Below are positions 26,434-35,579 of a stretch of 53,453 nt of DNA, piece by piece. The notes beneath the pieces are model-generated. The model had not been told where the DNA came from and did not search any database. It was given only the letters and a program-made list of their open reading frames with translations. Position numbers and translations under genes: made by a program. Within the stretch, counting starts at the first letter, position 1, and the number at the start of each line of letters is the position of its first letter. The DNA is from Clostridia bacterium (GTDB lineage: Bacteria; Bacillota_A; Clostridia; Oscillospirales; Acutalibacteraceae), in assembly GCA_009930155.1 (NCBI GenBank), contig RZYX01000005.1, forward strand, positions 1-53,453. Reading direction: 5' to 3'.

Positions 26434-27152
26434 GAATAGATGCTAAAAACATACATTTTAAGAAGCTCAATGAGCAGATAAAAAATACAAGTGATAGCGA
26501 AATTATAATAGATAATTGTCTTGGTCATCGATATATTGCAGATGCATCTAGTGGCAAAAAAATCACAATAAATGGCACTCCAGGCAATGCTCTTGGAGCA
26601 TATATGGACGGCAGCACAGTAGAGGTTTTTGGCAATGCACAAGAAGCTGTAGGTGTTACCATGAATGATGGAGAAATAATCGTTTATGGAAATGTAGGAG
26701 ATGCTTGTGGATACGCTATGCGTGGTGGGGCAATATATATTGAAAACAATGCAGGTTATAGAGCAGGTATTCATATGAAAGAATATGAGGAGAAAAAGCC
26801 TGCACTTATAATAGGCAATGAGGCCGGTAGCTTTTTAGGTGAATATCTAGCTGGTGGATTAATTGTAGTATTAGGTCTTAATACAGATAAAAAAGTTCCT
26901 GTTGGTCGTTTTTGTGGAACAGGAATGCATGGAGGAAAAATATTTTTACGCTGTGATGAGATTCCGTATGATTTGCCGCAACAGATTCAGGCAGAACAAG
27001 CAACAGATGATGATTTAGAAGAATTAGTTCCATATATTAAGAAATATTGTGAGCATTTTGGAACTGATTATGATAAGATTATGTCAGAAAAATTTATAGT
27101 GTTAACTGCGAATAGTAAGAATCCGTATCATCGTTTATATACATCGAACTAA
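26430..27152 (+). CDS. glutamate synthase GXGXG domain protein (domain 3)
   Basis: 240 aa right-handed beta-helix with repeated G-x-G-type turns (GNALGAYMDGSTVEVFG, GEIIVYGNVGDACGYAMRGG), the C-terminal structural domain of GltB. In the full-length enzyme this domain supports the ammonia tunnel between the two catalytic sites. Residues after about 190 form an alpha-helical tail. It starts with ATGA coupling to the FAD subunit and completes the split enzyme. Confidence 0.9.
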   Translation: MRIDAKNIHFKKLNEQIKNTSDSEIIIDNCLGHRYIADASSGKKITINGTPGNALGAYMDGSTVEVFGNAQEAVGVTMNDGEIIVYGNVGDACGYAMRGGAIYIENNAGYRAGIHMKEYEEKKPALIIGNEAGSFLGEYLAGGLIVVLGLNTDKKVPVGRFCGTGMHGGKIFLRCDEIPYDLPQQIQAEQATDDDLEELVPYIKKYCEHFGTDYDKIMSEKFIVLTANSKNPYHRLYTSN

Positions 27153-27193
27153 AATATAAAAGATTAATATGATTGCGCAGGTGATAGATTGTT

Positions 27194-27763
27194 ATGAAAA
27201 AAGTTTTAGTTGTTTCTAGCTCAAAAAAAGTAAGCTGTGCGCTTTGCACTTTGCTTGAGAGTGAAGGCTCACACAGTATAGTGTGTGTAGAAACATCTGT
27301 TGATGCCAGATGTAAGGCTGGTGAGGATAACTTTGAACTTATTATAATCAATTCACCTCTTGATAGTGAACTTGGAGATGGGCTTGCAAAATCACTTGCA
27401 AAATCAACTACGGCGCAAATAATATTAATTGTAAATGAAAACATAGAAGAAAAAATGCGAAATAGAGTGGAAGGTATTGGTGTTTTTGTACTCAAAAAGC
27501 CAGTAAGTCCTACACTCTTTTTGAACATTTTAAAGCTTGCGGGTACTGTTGGAGAAAGGCTTGAAAAGCTAAAGCAGGAAAACGAAGAATTAAAGCAACA
27601 AATAGCTGAGATAAAGCTAGTAGATAGGGCTAAATGTGTTCTTATACAATGCCTTAAGTTTGATGAAAAACAGGCTCATAGATATATTGAAAAACAAGCA
27701 ATGGACTTGAGAAAAACGAAAAAAGAAGTGGCAAAAAATATACTTAACACATATGAAAATTAG
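27194..27763 (+). CDS. ANTAR-domain antiterminator with pseudo-receiver
   Basis: 189 aa. A receiver-like fold at 1-115 is followed by a coiled coil (about 121-141, heptads of L and E/K) and an ANTAR three-helix domain (about 142-187, [20 protein letters not shown]). The phospho-acceptor aspartate is N53 (ELIIINSPL) and the acidic pair after strand 1 is SSS; only the conserved lysine (LKKP, K101/K102) remains. Phosphorylation is therefore unlikely and control may be by dimerisation or ligand. ANTAR proteins bind hexaloop hairpins and prevent termination. Such hairpins occur in the glnN and amt leaders flanking this gene. Confidence 0.9.
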   Translation: MKKVLVVSSSKKVSCALCTLLESEGSHSIVCVETSVDARCKAGEDNFELIIINSPLDSELGDGLAKSLAKSTTAQIILIVNENIEEKMRNRVEGIGVFVLKKPVSPTLFLNILKLAGTVGERLEKLKQENEELKQQIAEIKLVDRAKCVLIQCLKFDEKQAHRYIEKQAMDLRKTKKEVAKNILNTYEN

Positions 27764-27777
27764 TTAAAGGAAGTGTA

Positions 27778-29382
27778 GTGGGGCAAATGGCCAAATATAT
27801 TTTTGTAACAGGCGGTGTTGTGTCAGGACTTGGCAAAGGGATTACGGCAGCTTCTCTTGGTAGACTTTTAAAAGCTAGAGGTTTAAAAATAGCAGCACAA
27901 AAACTTGACCCATATATAAATGTTGATCCTGGAACGATGAGCCCGTATCAGCATGGAGAGGTGTATGTAACACAAGATGGAGCAGAAACAGACCTCGATT
28001 TAGGGCATTATGAAAGATTTATAGATGAAGATTTAAATAAATTTTCAAATCTTACAACAGGTAAGGTTTATTGGAATGTTTTAAAAAAAGAGCGTGCAGG
28101 CGAATACTTGGGAGAAACAGTTCAAGTAATTCCTCATGTTACAGATGAAATAAAACGATTTATATATTCGGTTGGAAAAAATATGGACGCCGATGTTGTT
28201 ATCACTGAAATTGGCGGTACAACAGGTGACATTGAAAGTCAGCCATTTTTAGAGACAATTCGTCAGGTTTCAGTAGAGTGCGGTAAAGAGAATTGTCTGT
28301 TTATTCATGTAACTTTGGTTCCGTTTCTTTCTGGTTCGTTTGAATTAAAATCAAAGCCTACTCAGCATTCTGTAAAGGAACTACAGTCTTTTGGCGTGCA
28401 GCCAGATATTATAGTAACTAGATGTGATATGGAAGTAAGCGAAGAGATACGAAAAAAAATTGCTCTATTTTGCAATGTTAAATCAGATTGTGTAATAGAA
28501 AATTTAACTCTTCCTGTTTTGTATGAAGCACCTATTATGCTCGAAAAAAACGGACTTGCTGATATTGTTTGTAGAGAACTCTCAATTGATTGTAAAAAGC
28601 CAGATTTGGCAGATTGGGAGCAAATGTTGCAAAGAATAAGAAGCTGTGATAAAGAAGTAAAAATTGCACTTGTTGGTAAGTATGTAAAACTTCATGATGC
28701 GTATCTTTCTGTTGCAGAAGCTCTTAAGCATGCAGGATATGAAAATGGAGTTAAAGTAGATATTAAATGGGTGGATTCAGAACAACTTGATGCTCAAAAC
28801 ACAGAGGAGCTTTTAGGCGATTGTAACGGTATAATTATACCTGGAGGTTTTGGGGGCAGAGGAATAGATGGAATGGTAGAAGCTGCTAACTATGCTAGAA
28901 TAAAAAATATTCCTTACTTTGGAATATGTCTAGGAATGCAGATAGCTGCAATCTCATTTGCAAAGAATGTTATTGGTTTTGAGGATGCTTGCTCAAGTGA
29001 ATTTGTTCAAGATAGTGCTCATGCAGTAATTGATTTGATGCCAGACCAACAAGGTGTTGCCTCAAAGGGCGGAACTATGCGTCTTGGTGGATATCCGTGC
29101 AAAATAAAAGACGGAACAAAACTATTCGAAGCATATAATGAAAATAACATTTCAGAAAGACATAGGCATCGTTACGAGTTTAATAATGACTTTAGAGAAG
29201 TGGTACAGGATGCAGGGATGATTCTTTCTGGTACATCACCAGATGATAGGCTGGTAGAAGCAGTAGAACTTCAAGATCAAAATTTTTATGTGGGAGTTCA
29301 ATATCATCCTGAGTTTAAGAGTAGGCCAAATCGTGCACATCCTTTATTTAGAGAATTTATAAAAGCTTCTAAAAAAATTTGA
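27778..29382 (+). CDS. pyrG: CTP synthase
   Basis: 534 aa. The N-terminal synthetase domain ([18 protein letters not shown]-loop-like; [19 protein letters not shown]) is followed by the C-terminal glutamine amidotransferase class I domain, with the nucleophile in YFGICLGMQ and the His/Glu of YHPEFKSRP. It makes CTP from UTP with glutamine nitrogen. The GTG start at 27778 sits 6 nt after AAAGGA; an ATG three codons later is also possible. It follows the ANTAR gene at 14 nt and is probably co-transcribed with the nitrogen operon. Confidence 0.95.
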   Translation: MGQMAKYIFVTGGVVSGLGKGITAASLGRLLKARGLKIAAQKLDPYINVDPGTMSPYQHGEVYVTQDGAETDLDLGHYERFIDEDLNKFSNLTTGKVYWNVLKKERAGEYLGETVQVIPHVTDEIKRFIYSVGKNMDADVVITEIGGTTGDIESQPFLETIRQVSVECGKENCLFIHVTLVPFLSGSFELKSKPTQHSVKELQSFGVQPDIIVTRCDMEVSEEIRKKIALFCNVKSDCVIENLTLPVLYEAPIMLEKNGLADIVCRELSIDCKKPDLADWEQMLQRIRSCDKEVKIALVGKYVKLHDAYLSVAEALKHAGYENGVKVDIKWVDSEQLDAQNTEELLGDCNGIIIPGGFGGRGIDGMVEAANYARIKNIPYFGICLGMQIAAISFAKNVIGFEDACSSEFVQDSAHAVIDLMPDQQGVASKGGTMRLGGYPCKIKDGTKLFEAYNENNISERHRHRYEFNNDFREVVQDAGMILSGTSPDDRLVEAVELQDQNFYVGVQYHPEFKSRPNRAHPLFREFIKASKKI

Positions 29383-29483
29383 AATATTAATTGAATTTTA
29401 TTTCAAAAATCATGATTAATGTGCTAATATATGTATAATTAACCAGAAAATGAAATTTAATTAAAAAAATATTTCAAAATCTA

Positions 29484-29512
29484 TTGACATTAAAAGAAAC
29501 ATAAAGTATAAT
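29484..29512 (+). promoter_or_regulatory. consensus sigma-A promoter of amt
   Basis: TTGACA (29484-29489), a 17-nt spacer and TATAAT (29507-29512) match the consensus exactly. A strong promoter ahead of a leader terminator is the expected arrangement for antitermination control. Confidence 0.9.
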
Positions 29513-29525
29513 AAACAGCATAGAA

Positions 29526-29537
29526 GGCAAGGGCGCC
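29526..29537 (+). promoter_or_regulatory. ANTAR-type hexaloop hairpin in the amt leader
   Basis: GGC-AAGGGC-GCC forms a short 3-bp stem with a 6-nt loop, A at 1 and G at 4. Its 3' strand and part of its loop lie in the 5' arm of the downstream terminator. Sequence and placement match the glnN leader hairpin. Confidence 0.55.
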
Positions 29538-29569
29538 GTGGATTAATATCCACGGCGCCTTTCTTTTTC
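29532..29569 (+). terminator. leader terminator (attenuator) of amt
   Basis: GGCGCCGTGGAT (29532-29543) pairs perfectly with ATCCACGGCGCC (29548-29559) around TAAT, followed by TTTCTTTTTC. It sits between the promoter and the ribosome site of the transporter gene. Confidence 0.85.
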
Positions 29570-29594
29570 TTATATTTAGAGGGGGGTATCGAAA

Positions 29595-31316
29595 ATGAGT
29601 GCTTTATCATCGGTAAACACAATTTGGGTTCTGCTAGGGGCAGCATTGGTGTTCTTTATGCAGGCAGGTTTTGCAATGGTTGAAACTGGTTTCACAAGAG
29701 CAAAAAATGCAGGAAATATTATTATGAAAAATCTTATGGATTTTTCGATTGGAACACCTGCTTTTTGGCTTATCGGTTTTGGCATAATGTTTGGTACAAG
29801 TAATGGATTTTTTGGAACATTTGATTTTATGACAAAAGGGGATTATTCTTCAGTAACACCAAGTGGAGTACCTTTTTTTGCATTTCTAATTTTCCAAACA
29901 GTATTTTGTGCCACAGCAGCAACAATTGTTTCGGGTGCAATGGCAGAGCGTACAAAGTTTAGTTCATATTGTATTTATAGTGCAATAATCAGCCTTGTAG
30001 TATATCCGATTTCAGGTCACTGGATTTGGGGCGGCGGCTGGCTTTCACAGCTTGGATTCCATGACTTTGCAGGATCCACAGCAGTACATATGGTTGGTGG
30101 AGTAGCGGCACTTATAGGTGCAAAAATTCTTGGACCAAGAATAGGAAAGTATAAAAAAGATGGAACACCAAAAGCGATTTTAGGACATAGCTTGACTCTT
30201 GGAGCACTTGGTGTATTTATTTTATGGTTCTGCTGGTTTGGTTTCAACGGAGCTTCAACAGTTTCAATGGAAGGTTCGGCAATGGAAGTAGCTTCCAAAA
30301 TTTTTGTAACAACTAACCTTTCTGCGGCGGTTGCAACAATCACAGCAATGACAATAACATGGATAAGATACAAAAAGCCAGATGTTTCAATGACACTTAA
30401 TGGTTCATTGGCAGGATTGGTTGCAATAACAGCAGGATGCGATACAGTTTCTCCAGCTGCAGCTGCAATAATTGGTATACTTGCAGGTTTTACAGTTGTT
30501 TTTGGTATCGAATTTGTTGATAGAAAACTTAAGATAGATGATCCTGTTGGTGCAGTTGGAGTTCATGGTATGTGCGGAGCACTAGGAACAGTTTTAGTTG
30601 GAATATTCTCGGATGGAACAGGAACAAATGGTTTAGGACTTCTTTATGGTGGAGGATTTAAGCTTTTGGGAATACAGATGCTTGGTGTTGTCGCTGTTAT
30701 GTTATGGGTTTTAGTAACGATGACTATAGTGTTTATGACTATTAAGCATACTGTAGGACTTAGAGTTTCAGAAGAAGTTGAAATCGCAGGACTTGATTTT
30801 GAAGAACATGGTCTTAAGTCTTCATATGCTGGATTTGAGTTTGCGTTATCATCATCATCATCTTCTTCTGGTAAAATCGTGTCAGAAGAAAAGGTTTCTG
30901 TAGAAAAAGCATTGCCAATAGAAATCTTAGAAGATAAATCACCAATAAGTTCTGATGTTAAGTTTACAAAAATTGTAGTAATGTGTAAGCAAAGCAAGTT
31001 TGAAGATTTAAAGGTTGCAATGGAATCGATAGGTATAACTGGTATGACCGTAACACAGGTTCTTGGATGCGGAGCACAAAGAGGTAAAACGGAATTCTAT
31101 CGTGGTGCTGAACTTGACATGCTTCTTTTACCGCAAGTTAAGGTCGAAATTGCTGTTTGCAAGGTACCTGTAAAAACTGTAGTTGAAGCAGCTAAAAAAG
31201 CACTTTATACAGGTCATATTGGAGATGGAAAAATCTTTTTATATGATATCGAGAATGTAATTAAAATACGAACGGGCGAAGAAGGCTTTGATGCGCTTCA
31301 AGATTTTGTAGAATAA
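29595..31316 (+). CDS. amt: ammonium transporter fused to a PII signalling domain
   Basis: 573 aa. An Amt channel of about 11 helices (1-400) contains [36 protein letters not shown] and IWGGGWLS. A low-complexity linker with a Ser run (about 416-455) leads to a full PII domain (456-573) with its T-loop ([18 protein letters not shown]) and the B/C-loop [10 protein letters not shown]. The tyrosine that enterobacterial PII uridylylates (second Tyr of YRGAEY) is Leu here. The fused PII presumably gates its own channel by ATP/2-oxoglutarate sensing. GAGGGG precedes the ATG. Confidence 0.95.
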   Translation: MSALSSVNTIWVLLGAALVFFMQAGFAMVETGFTRAKNAGNIIMKNLMDFSIGTPAFWLIGFGIMFGTSNGFFGTFDFMTKGDYSSVTPSGVPFFAFLIFQTVFCATAATIVSGAMAERTKFSSYCIYSAIISLVVYPISGHWIWGGGWLSQLGFHDFAGSTAVHMVGGVAALIGAKILGPRIGKYKKDGTPKAILGHSLTLGALGVFILWFCWFGFNGASTVSMEGSAMEVASKIFVTTNLSAAVATITAMTITWIRYKKPDVSMTLNGSLAGLVAITAGCDTVSPAAAAIIGILAGFTVVFGIEFVDRKLKIDDPVGAVGVHGMCGALGTVLVGIFSDGTGTNGLGLLYGGGFKLLGIQMLGVVAVMLWVLVTMTIVFMTIKHTVGLRVSEEVEIAGLDFEEHGLKSSYAGFEFALSSSSSSSGKIVSEEKVSVEKALPIEILEDKSPISSDVKFTKIVVMCKQSKFEDLKVAMESIGITGMTVTQVLGCGAQRGKTEFYRGAELDMLLLPQVKVEIAVCKVPVKTVVEAAKKALYTGHIGDGKIFLYDIENVIKIRTGEEGFDALQDFVE

Positions 31317-31535
31317 TAAATATAAACAATATTTGATATGCATTCTTGCTTTTTACAAATATCGTTTCCATAATTATTGATAGTTTTATTAATAATTACT
31401 TGCAGAGCTTACTTTATTCCTTTTTTACGAAACATCCTCGTTGTAGTTAAGTTAAGGCTACAATCGGGGGTGTTTCTATGTTTGATTTTTGAGTTGTAGT
31501 GCATGCAAACTTCAATATTAAGTGTAATATATCAT
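31317..31535. other. gene-free region after amt with a long bulged hairpin
   Basis: Contains GAAACATCCTCGTTGTAG (31429-31446) facing its near-complement (31458-31476) around an 11-nt loop; one bulge and two G-U pairs. It may end the amt transcript, although no T run follows immediately. Nothing else is recognisable. Confidence 0.45.
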
Positions 31536-31625
31536 AAATAATTAGCCCTATTATATAGTATATGCAAAATAGAAAATCAAAATAAAAAACTATATTATTT
31601 AGGATATGTTTTATGAGCATTAAAA
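31536..31625. repeat. 90-bp dispersed repeat, copy B
   Basis: 81 of 90 positions are identical to 19147-19236 with no gaps. It lies between the amt hairpin and the S10 operon promoter. As in copy A the inner arms can form an imperfect AT-rich hairpin. Confidence 0.85.
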
Positions 31626-31720
31626 TGATATACATATTTTGTAATAAAAGTGAGAAAGAACACTATATTTTGTGCTGTTTTTAAAAATGTTAAAATGACG
31701 AAAAAACTTTCAGAAATTTG

Positions 31721-31749
31721 TTGCATTTACTCAAAACATATGCTAGAAT
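31721..31749 (+). promoter_or_regulatory. promoter of the S10-spc-alpha operon
   Basis: TTGCAT (31721-31726), a 17-nt spacer and TAGAAT (31744-31749), with TG one base ahead of the -10 (extended -10). Initiation is expected near 31756. Confidence 0.75.
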
Positions 31750-31755
31750 ACTTAA

Positions 31756-32033
31756 GCGTGCCCTGAACAAGGGTGCAGATATGCGTTGATGCAGGAGGTA
31801 GCCGTCCAAGAGGCGGGAAATTTCTGCGGAGTATGTCCGATTTATAAACCGGGCGAAATTATACAGGTGCAAGCTTTTTCTGAGTTTCGGAAGAGCGACT
31901 ACCGTAGCTTTAAGGCCAACGCCAACCCCGGACTAACATTTTTTGTTTAGCCGGTTTTTAAATGTAACGGGTTGAAACACCCGGGTGAGTGTTGGATTTT
32001 AGCAAAGCCCGCCATTTTCAAGGAGGCTTTATC
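31756..32033 (+). promoter_or_regulatory. structured leader RNA of the S10 operon
   Basis: About 278 nt of GC-richer leader with several potential hairpins, including CCCT/AGGG near 31765, a terminator-like stem at 31928-31959, and CGGGT/ACCCG at 31968-31983. Long leaders that allow feedback by an encoded ribosomal protein are typical for this operon (L4 in enterobacteria). Which protein acts here is unknown. Confidence 0.6.
31928..31959 (+). terminator. terminator-like stem inside the S10 leader
   Basis: CCGG-CTAA-CA pairs with TG-TTAG-CCGG (two small bulges), followed by T5, 75 nt upstream of rpsJ. It could act as an attenuator. Confidence 0.55.
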
Positions 32034-32345
32034 ATGGCAGTAAAGGAAAAAATCAGAATCAGACTCAAGAGTTACGACCACAACCTTGTTGATAAATCAG
32101 CGGAGAAAATCATTGAAACAGCAAAGCGCACAGGCGCAAAAGTTTCTGGTCCAGTTCCGCTTCCAACAGAAAAAGAAATCGTAACAGTTCTTCGTGCAGT
32201 CCATAAATACAAGGACTCTCGTGAACAATTTGAGCAGAGAACACACAAAAGGCTTATAGACATCCTTAGACCGTCTAACAAAACTGTTGAGGCTCTGACA
32301 GGTCTTGAGCTTCCCGCCGGTGTTGAGATTGAGATTAAGCTTTAA
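32034..32345 (+). CDS. rpsJ: 30S ribosomal protein S10
   Basis: 103 aa beginning [20 protein letters not shown]. The ATG at 32034 has an AAGGAGG site; the frame extends 15 codons upstream into the leader without support. S10 contributes to the 30S head and also serves as NusE in antitermination complexes. First gene of a 32-gene operon. A 69-nt gap separates it from rplC. Confidence 0.97.
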   Translation: MAVKEKIRIRLKSYDHNLVDKSAEKIIETAKRTGAKVSGPVPLPTEKEIVTVLRAVHKYKDSREQFEQRTHKRLIDILRPSNKTVEALTGLELPAGVEIEIKL

Positions 32346-32414
32346 TCATAACTCTTAATATCGAAAGGTCAAGTTGGCTTAAACCAACCAATAACCGAAG
32401 GAGGAAAGGTAATT

Positions 32415-33050
32415 ATGCAAAAAGGTCTTATCGGCAAGAAAATCGGTATGACACAGCTCTTTGACGAAAAAGGAAATGTTATTCCTGTAACAGTCATTGA
32501 AGCAGGTCCCTGCGCAGTTACACAGAAGAAGACAATGGACAACGACGGCTATGCCTCAGTTCAAATTGGCTTCGGTGATGTAAAGGCACAGAGAGTGAAC
32601 AAGCCCCTTAAGGGTCATTTCGCAAAGTCTGATGTTGCTCCAAAGAAGGTTCTCAAGGAGTTCAGACTCGAGGATTGTGACAGCTTAAATGTTGGAGACA
32701 TCCTCAAGGCAGACACATTTGTAGTTGGCGACAAGATAGATGTTGTCGGCACCAGCAAAGGTAAGGGAACCGCAGGCGTAATCAAAAGATGGAATTTCTC
32801 AAGACTTAAGGAAACACATGGTACTGGACCTTGCGTAAGGCATCCTGGTTCAATCGGTGCATGTTCCGATCCGTCAAGAGTTTTCAAAGGCAAGAAACTT
32901 GCTGGCCATCTTGGCGCCGAGAGAGTAACAATCAAGAATTTAGATGTTGTCAAGGTTGACACAGAAAACAATCTTATCGCAGTTAAGGGCGCAATACCAG
33001 GCCCTAAAGGCGGAGTTGTTGTTCTCATTGACAGCTTCAAGAAAGCGTAA
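32415..33050 (+). CDS. rplC: 50S ribosomal protein L3
   Basis: 211 aa with the L3 signatures IGKKIGMTQLFDE at the N-terminus and the central extension GTSKGKGTAGVIKRWNF reaching toward the peptidyl-transferase centre. Early-assembly 23S rRNA binder. AGGAGG site before the ATG. Confidence 0.97.
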   Translation: MQKGLIGKKIGMTQLFDEKGNVIPVTVIEAGPCAVTQKKTMDNDGYASVQIGFGDVKAQRVNKPLKGHFAKSDVAPKKVLKEFRLEDCDSLNVGDILKADTFVVGDKIDVVGTSKGKGTAGVIKRWNFSRLKETHGTGPCVRHPGSIGACSDPSRVFKGKKLAGHLGAERVTIKNLDVVKVDTENNLIAVKGAIPGPKGGVVVLIDSFKKA

Positions 33051-33067
33051 GGGGAGGAGAGCAAGTT

Positions 33068-33691
33068 ATGCCTAACGTAGCAGTTTTCGATGCAGCGGGC
33101 AAAAAGACTTCGACAATGAGTCTCAGTGATGGGATTTTCGGAATCGAACCTAATGCAGCAGCTATGCATCTTGTAGTAGTTAACTATTTAGCAAATCAGC
33201 GCCAGGGCACTCAATCTACCCTTACACGCGCTGAGGTTAGAGGAGGCGGCAGAAAGCCGTGGAAACAGAAGGGAACAGGCCGTGCAAGACAGGGCTCAAT
33301 CCGTTCTCCACAGTGGACACATGGCGGTATCGCTCACGGTCCAAAGCCTCGTGATTATGGTTTTTCAGTAAACAAAAAAGTAAGAAAACTTGCATTGAAG
33401 TCAGCTTTTTCTGACAAGGTTGCAGAGGAAAATCTTCTTGTTCTTGACCAGTTCTCAATGGGCGACATCAAGACAAAGGAAGTTATAAATCTTCTTTCAG
33501 CTCTCAATGTTGGTAAAAAGACTCTTATCGTTCTTCCTGAAAAGGATGAAAATATTTATAAGAGCGCACGCAACATTACAGGTGTCAAAACAACATTGGT
33601 AAATACACTTAATGTTTATGACATTCTTAACTGCGATACACTTGTAGTTCTCAAGGATTCAGTCGCAAAGATCGAGGAGGTATATGCATGA
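33068..33691 (+). CDS. rplD: 50S ribosomal protein L4
   Basis: 207 aa. The exit-tunnel loop is recognisable (EVRGGGRKPWKQKGTGRARQ, about 58-77). L4 represses this operon in enterobacteria; whether it acts on the leader here is untested. Its last codons overlap the rplW start by 4 nt (ATGA). Confidence 0.97.
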   Translation: MPNVAVFDAAGKKTSTMSLSDGIFGIEPNAAAMHLVVVNYLANQRQGTQSTLTRAEVRGGGRKPWKQKGTGRARQGSIRSPQWTHGGIAHGPKPRDYGFSVNKKVRKLALKSAFSDKVAEENLLVLDQFSMGDIKTKEVINLLSALNVGKKTLIVLPEKDENIYKSARNITGVKTTLVNTLNVYDILNCDTLVVLKDSVAKIEEVYA

Positions 33692-33984
33692 GTAAGTTAG
33701 CACAGGATATTATCCTCCGTCCGATTATCACTGAGGAAAGCATGCTTAACACAGCTATGAGAAAGTACACTTTCAAAGTAGCTAAGGATGCAAACAAGAT
33801 AGAAGTTGCAAAGGCTGTTGAAGAGCTTTTTGGCGTTAAGGTTGATAAGGTAAACACTCTTAATGTTAGAGGCAGACTTCGCCGTCAAGGCCGTTTCGAG
33901 GGCTACACAGCATCTTGGAAAAAGGCAATAGTAACTCTTTCAGAGGACTCAAAAACCATCGATTTCTTTGATGGAATGAATTAG
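33688..33984 (+). CDS. rplW: 50S ribosomal protein L23
   Basis: 98 aa, starting SKLAQDIILRPIITEESML. L23 lies at the tunnel exit and docks trigger factor and SRP. It is translationally coupled to rplD; the ribosome site GAGGAGG is inside the rplD 3' end. Confidence 0.97.
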   Translation: MSKLAQDIILRPIITEESMLNTAMRKYTFKVAKDANKIEVAKAVEELFGVKVDKVNTLNVRGRLRRQGRFEGYTASWKKAIVTLSEDSKTIDFFDGMN

Positions 33985-34065
33985 TTTTTAACTAATCAAC
34001 AAAACCCGGTGATGAGGTATGGAGAATGACATCTCCGCAAAGTCACTTAGAGGAGTGTGAATAAA

Positions 34066-34899
34066 ATGTCGATAAAAGTTTATAAACCGACCACCAATGC
34101 AAGAAGAAACATGTCGGTTACAGACTATTCCGAGCTATCAAAAGTTGCACCAGAGAGAAGCTTGCTTGCACCTATCAAAAATAGTGCAGGACGCAACAGC
34201 TACGGAAGAATAACCGTTCGTCATCGTGGCGGCGGAAACCGCAGAAAGTATCGTCTTATCGATTTTAAGCGTGATAAGGTAGACATGCCTGCAACAGTAC
34301 TCACTATTGAGTATGATCCAAACCGTTCAGCACATATCGCTCTTGTTCAGTACACAGACGGCGAGAAGAGATACATTCTTGCTCCTGTTGGACTCAAAAC
34401 AGGCGATACAATTGAAGCCGGTGCGAATGCAGATATAAAACCAGGCAATGCGTTGCCACTTGCTAATATCCCAACCGGTACTATTATACACAATATAGAG
34501 CTTTATCCGGGCAGAGGCGGTCAGCTTGCTCGTTCAGCAGGAAACGCAGCACAGCTTATGGCTAAAGAAGGCGTTTATGCACTTCTTCGCTTGCCATCAG
34601 GTGAGATTCGCAAAGTTCCCGTTGGTTGTATTGCAACAGTAGGACAGGTAGGAAATGTTGATCATGAGAATGTTAAAGTCGGTAAGGCTGGACGCACTCG
34701 TCATATGGGATTCAGACCTACAGTTCGTGGTTCAGCTATGAACCCATGCGACCATCCGCACGGTGGTGGTGAGGGCAAAGCACCTATCGGTCGCCCAGGT
34801 CCTGTTACACCTTGGGGCAAACCTGCTCTCGGCTACAAGACTCGTGCTAAGAAAAACCGTTCTGAAAAGATGATCGTAAGACATCGTAGCGGTAAGTAG
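34066..34899 (+). CDS. rplB: 50S ribosomal protein L2
   Basis: 277 aa, the standard length. The ATG at 34066 is preferred over a GTG three codons upstream because GAGGAG is 10 nt away. The C-terminal [17 protein letters not shown] segment contains the histidine near the peptidyl-transferase centre. An 81-nt gap precedes it. Confidence 0.97.
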   Translation: MSIKVYKPTTNARRNMSVTDYSELSKVAPERSLLAPIKNSAGRNSYGRITVRHRGGGNRRKYRLIDFKRDKVDMPATVLTIEYDPNRSAHIALVQYTDGEKRYILAPVGLKTGDTIEAGANADIKPGNALPLANIPTGTIIHNIELYPGRGGQLARSAGNAAQLMAKEGVYALLRLPSGEIRKVPVGCIATVGQVGNVDHENVKVGKAGRTRHMGFRPTVRGSAMNPCDHPHGGGEGKAPIGRPGPVTPWGKPALGYKTRAKKNRSEKMIVRHRSGK

Positions 34900-34922
34900 T
34901 CGTGAAAGGAGCTAAGAATTAA

Positions 34923-35204
34923 ATGGGTAGAAGCGTTAAAAAAGGACCTTTCGTGCAACCTAAGTTGCTCGTAAAAGTTCAGAAAATGAATGAAAAAGGC
35001 GAAAAAGCTGTTGTTAAAACATGGAGTCGTACCTCAACAATATTCCCAGATTTTGTCGGTCATACTTTCGCAGTTCATGATGGACGCAAGCATGTTCCGG
35101 TATATGTATCAGAGGATATGGTTGGACATAAACTTGGAGAGTTTGCACCTACAAGAACCTACAGAGGTCATGCGGGCTCAAAAACTTCAAATTCAAATAG
35201 GTGA
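34923..35204 (+). CDS. rpsS: 30S ribosomal protein S19
   Basis: 93 aa starting [16 protein letters not shown] with the conserved [22 protein letters not shown]. 30S head protein contacting S13 and tRNA. AAAGGAG precedes the ATG. Confidence 0.97.
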   Translation: MGRSVKKGPFVQPKLLVKVQKMNEKGEKAVVKTWSRTSTIFPDFVGHTFAVHDGRKHVPVYVSEDMVGHKLGEFAPTRTYRGHAGSKTSNSNR

Positions 35205-35227
35205 TTGGTCGAAAGGAGTGTGTAATC

Positions 35228-35560
35228 ATGGAATCTACAGCTAAAGCAACATTTGTGCGCATAGCGCCACGTAAGGTTCAAATAGTTCTTGACCTTATTA
35301 GAAATCAACCAGCTGACAAGGCTATGGCAATACTCAAGCACACGCCCAAGGCCGCGTGTGAAGTGCTTGAGAAGCTTTTAAAATCAGCAATAGCGAACGC
35401 AGAGGTTAAGGATATGGATGTTTCAAGGCTTTTTGTAGCACAATGCTATACTTGCCAAGGACCGACCCTCAAGCGTATTAGACCAAGGGCTCAGGGCCGT
35501 GCGTTCAGAATCAACAAAAAAACATCGCACATCACTCTTGTGCTCAAGGAATCGGAATAA
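35228..35560 (+). CDS. rplV: 50S ribosomal protein L22
   Basis: 110 aa from ATG 35228 (GAAAGGAG site); an upstream ATG at 35201 overlaps rpsS and lacks a site. The beta-hairpin ([20 protein letters not shown]) lines the exit tunnel, a known macrolide-resistance locus. Confidence 0.97.
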   Translation: MESTAKATFVRIAPRKVQIVLDLIRNQPADKAMAILKHTPKAACEVLEKLLKSAIANAEVKDMDVSRLFVAQCYTCQGPTLKRIRPRAQGRAFRINKKTSHITLVLKESE

Positions 35561-35579
35561 TTGAGGAGGAGGTTATAAA

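Noticed and set aside
29526..29537. Second (P1) hexaloop hairpin expected for a classical ANTAR target
   Set aside because: I looked for a second A1/G4 loop between the start site and this hairpin in both leaders; ATAGAA occurs in amt but its flanks do not pair, so I do not claim it.
30847..30870. Trinucleotide run coding for serine in the amt gene
   Set aside because: In-frame linker between two domains; length variation is possible but there is no sign of a frameshift.
31989..32033. N-terminal extension of rpsJ
   Set aside because: The extension is leader sequence; the AAGGAGG site and the universal S10 start fit the ATG at 32034.
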